6,982 nucleotides of DNA from positions 1-6,982 of the forward strand of contig SKGY01000146.1 in assembly GCA_007117235.1 (NCBI GenBank), read 5' to 3'. Source of the DNA: Balneolaceae bacterium. Its GTDB lineage: Bacteria > Bacteroidota > Rhodothermia > Balneolales > Balneolaceae. Positions 6,184-6,982 of this stretch are shown here, one piece after another. The notes under the pieces were generated by a model. The model had not been told where the DNA came from and ran no database searches. It was given only the letters and a program-made list of their open reading frames with translations. The position numbers and the translations under genes were made by a program. Position 1 is the stretch's first letter, and the number at the start of each line of letters is the position of its first letter.

Positions 6184-6982
6184 TCACTCCAAAGCAGCCT
6201 GAGCTGCTGCGAGTCTGGCAACTGGCACCCTGAACGGCGAGCATGAAACATAATTTAATCCCTGATTATAGCAGAACGTTACACTTTTAGGCTCGCCTCC
6301 ATGTTCACCACAGATTCCAACTTTTAAGCCCGGTTTAGCTGCGCGTCCTTTCGTTGTTGCCATTTCCACAAGCTGACCCACCCCTTCTATATCTAGTACC
6401 TCAAATGGATCCTCCTTAAGGATTCCGTTATTGATATAGTCATTCAGGAATTTCCCGGAATCGTCTCGACTGTAACCGAATGTCATTTGGGTGAGATCGT
6501 TGGTTCCAAAGGAGAAAAATTCAGCATCTTCTGCTATTTGGTCTGCCAATAGTGCCGCCCGCGGAATCTCAATCATCGTCCCCACCTTGTATTCGATAGA
6601 CTCTCCCATCTCCTCGAAAACCTCAGCTGCGGTTTGATCAATCACCCGCTTTTGATTTCTGAACTCATGCGGAGTACCAATCAGTGGAATCATGATTTCG
6701 GGCTGCACATCCACACCTTCCTGCTTTAGCGTAACAGCCGCTTCCAGAATAGCCCGTGATTGCATTTGGGTAATTTCGGGATAGGTAATTCCCAACCGGC
6801 ATCCACGGTGACCCAGCATTGGATTAAACTCCCGAAGTGAACGAACCGTTTGTGTGAAATCTGCTACTGTTACGCCAAGCTCTTCTGCGACACGTTCAAT
6901 TTCTTCCGGTTCGTGTGGCAGGAATTCATGCAGCGGCGGATCCAGCAGTCGCACCGTAACAGGCCGACCGGCCATAACTTTA
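6184..6982 (-). CDS. ppdK: Pyruvate, phosphate dikinase, C-terminal third (N-terminus beyond window)
   Basis: The frame is open from the right edge to a TGA at 6186-6184. It encodes the PEP/pyruvate-binding TIM barrel of PPDK, which interconverts ATP, phosphate and pyruvate with AMP, pyrophosphate and PEP. The visible part includes [56 protein letters not shown] and [12 protein letters not shown]. By alignment from memory with the 874-residue Clostridium symbiosum enzyme, these supply the equivalents of R617, E745, N768, D769 and the proton-donating C831. The spacing between these motifs and the C-terminus fits that enzyme closely, so this end is intact. The Met encoded at 6975-6973 is internal: the frame continues upstream with Lys-Val, and about 600 residues (nucleotide-binding and phospho-His domains) must lie outside. 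The distinction from PEP synthase rests on the LLDPPLHEF and C-terminal motifs, which are typical of PPDK. Confidence 0.97.
   Translation of the reverse strand, partial: KVMAGRPVTVRLLDPPLHEFLPHEPEEIERVAEELGVTVADFTQTVRSLREFNPMLGHRGCRLGITYPEITQMQSRAILEAAVTLKQEGVDVQPEIMIPLIGTPHEFRNQKRVIDQTAAEVFEEMGESIEYKVGTMIEIPRAALLADQIAEDAEFFSFGTNDLTQMTFGYSRDDSGKFLNDYINNGILKEDPFEVLDIEGVGQLVEMATTKGRAAKPGLKVGICGEHGGEPKSVTFCYNQGLNYVSCSPFRVPVARLAAAQAALE

Noticed and set aside
6973..6975. Methionine codon as a start for a 263-residue protein
   Set aside because: PPDK homology begins at once and the frame stays open to the window edge. This Met is internal and the true start is outside.

Overview
The window holds seven protein-coding genes, two of them cut by the window edges. 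It shows no RNA genes, mobile elements or CRISPR arrays. The organism looks like a member of the Bacteroidota/Balneolota/Rhodothermota side of the FCB group. The grounds are AT-leaning intergenic DNA, almost no Shine-Dalgarno sequences before the leftward genes, a lipoprotein M28 peptidase, and an MnmE ending in the canonical CIGK. This assignment is an inference; no rRNA or other taxonomic marker is present.

Left and centre (1-4792, minus strand): four genes read leftwards with short gaps, in the order M28 family zinc peptidase lipoprotein, mnmE (12-nt gap), a cystathionine gamma-synthase/lyase-type PLP enzyme (107-nt gap), and an M20 family (ArgE/DapE-like) metallohydrolase (43-nt gap, C-terminus cut by the left edge). 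They could form one transcription unit. The 107-nt gap, with a small hairpin, is the likeliest place for a second promoter or for attenuation. The genes do housekeeping work: exported peptide hydrolysis, wobble-uridine tRNA modification, sulfur amino acid metabolism, and hydrolysis of an acylated amino acid or peptide.

Centre right (4793-6135): a 166-169-nt divergent intergenic region precedes two plus-strand genes that form a short operon. The first encodes a bitopic membrane protein: a charged cytoplasmic N-terminus, one membrane helix, then about four diverged repeats of 28-29 residues that appear to alternate in an A-B-A-B pattern. The second encodes a small protein with about three membrane helices. 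I recognise no function for either. They are the least explained part of the window.

Right end (6184-6982, minus strand): the C-terminal third of pyruvate, phosphate dikinase (ppdK), converging on the membrane-protein pair, with its N-terminus beyond the right edge. All expected PEP/pyruvate-domain catalytic residues are present.

Overall this is mostly ordinary chromosomal core sequence. I found no convincing new multi-gene system. The items most worth a second look are the repeat protein with its small membrane partner, and the altered substrate-side loop of the PLP enzyme.
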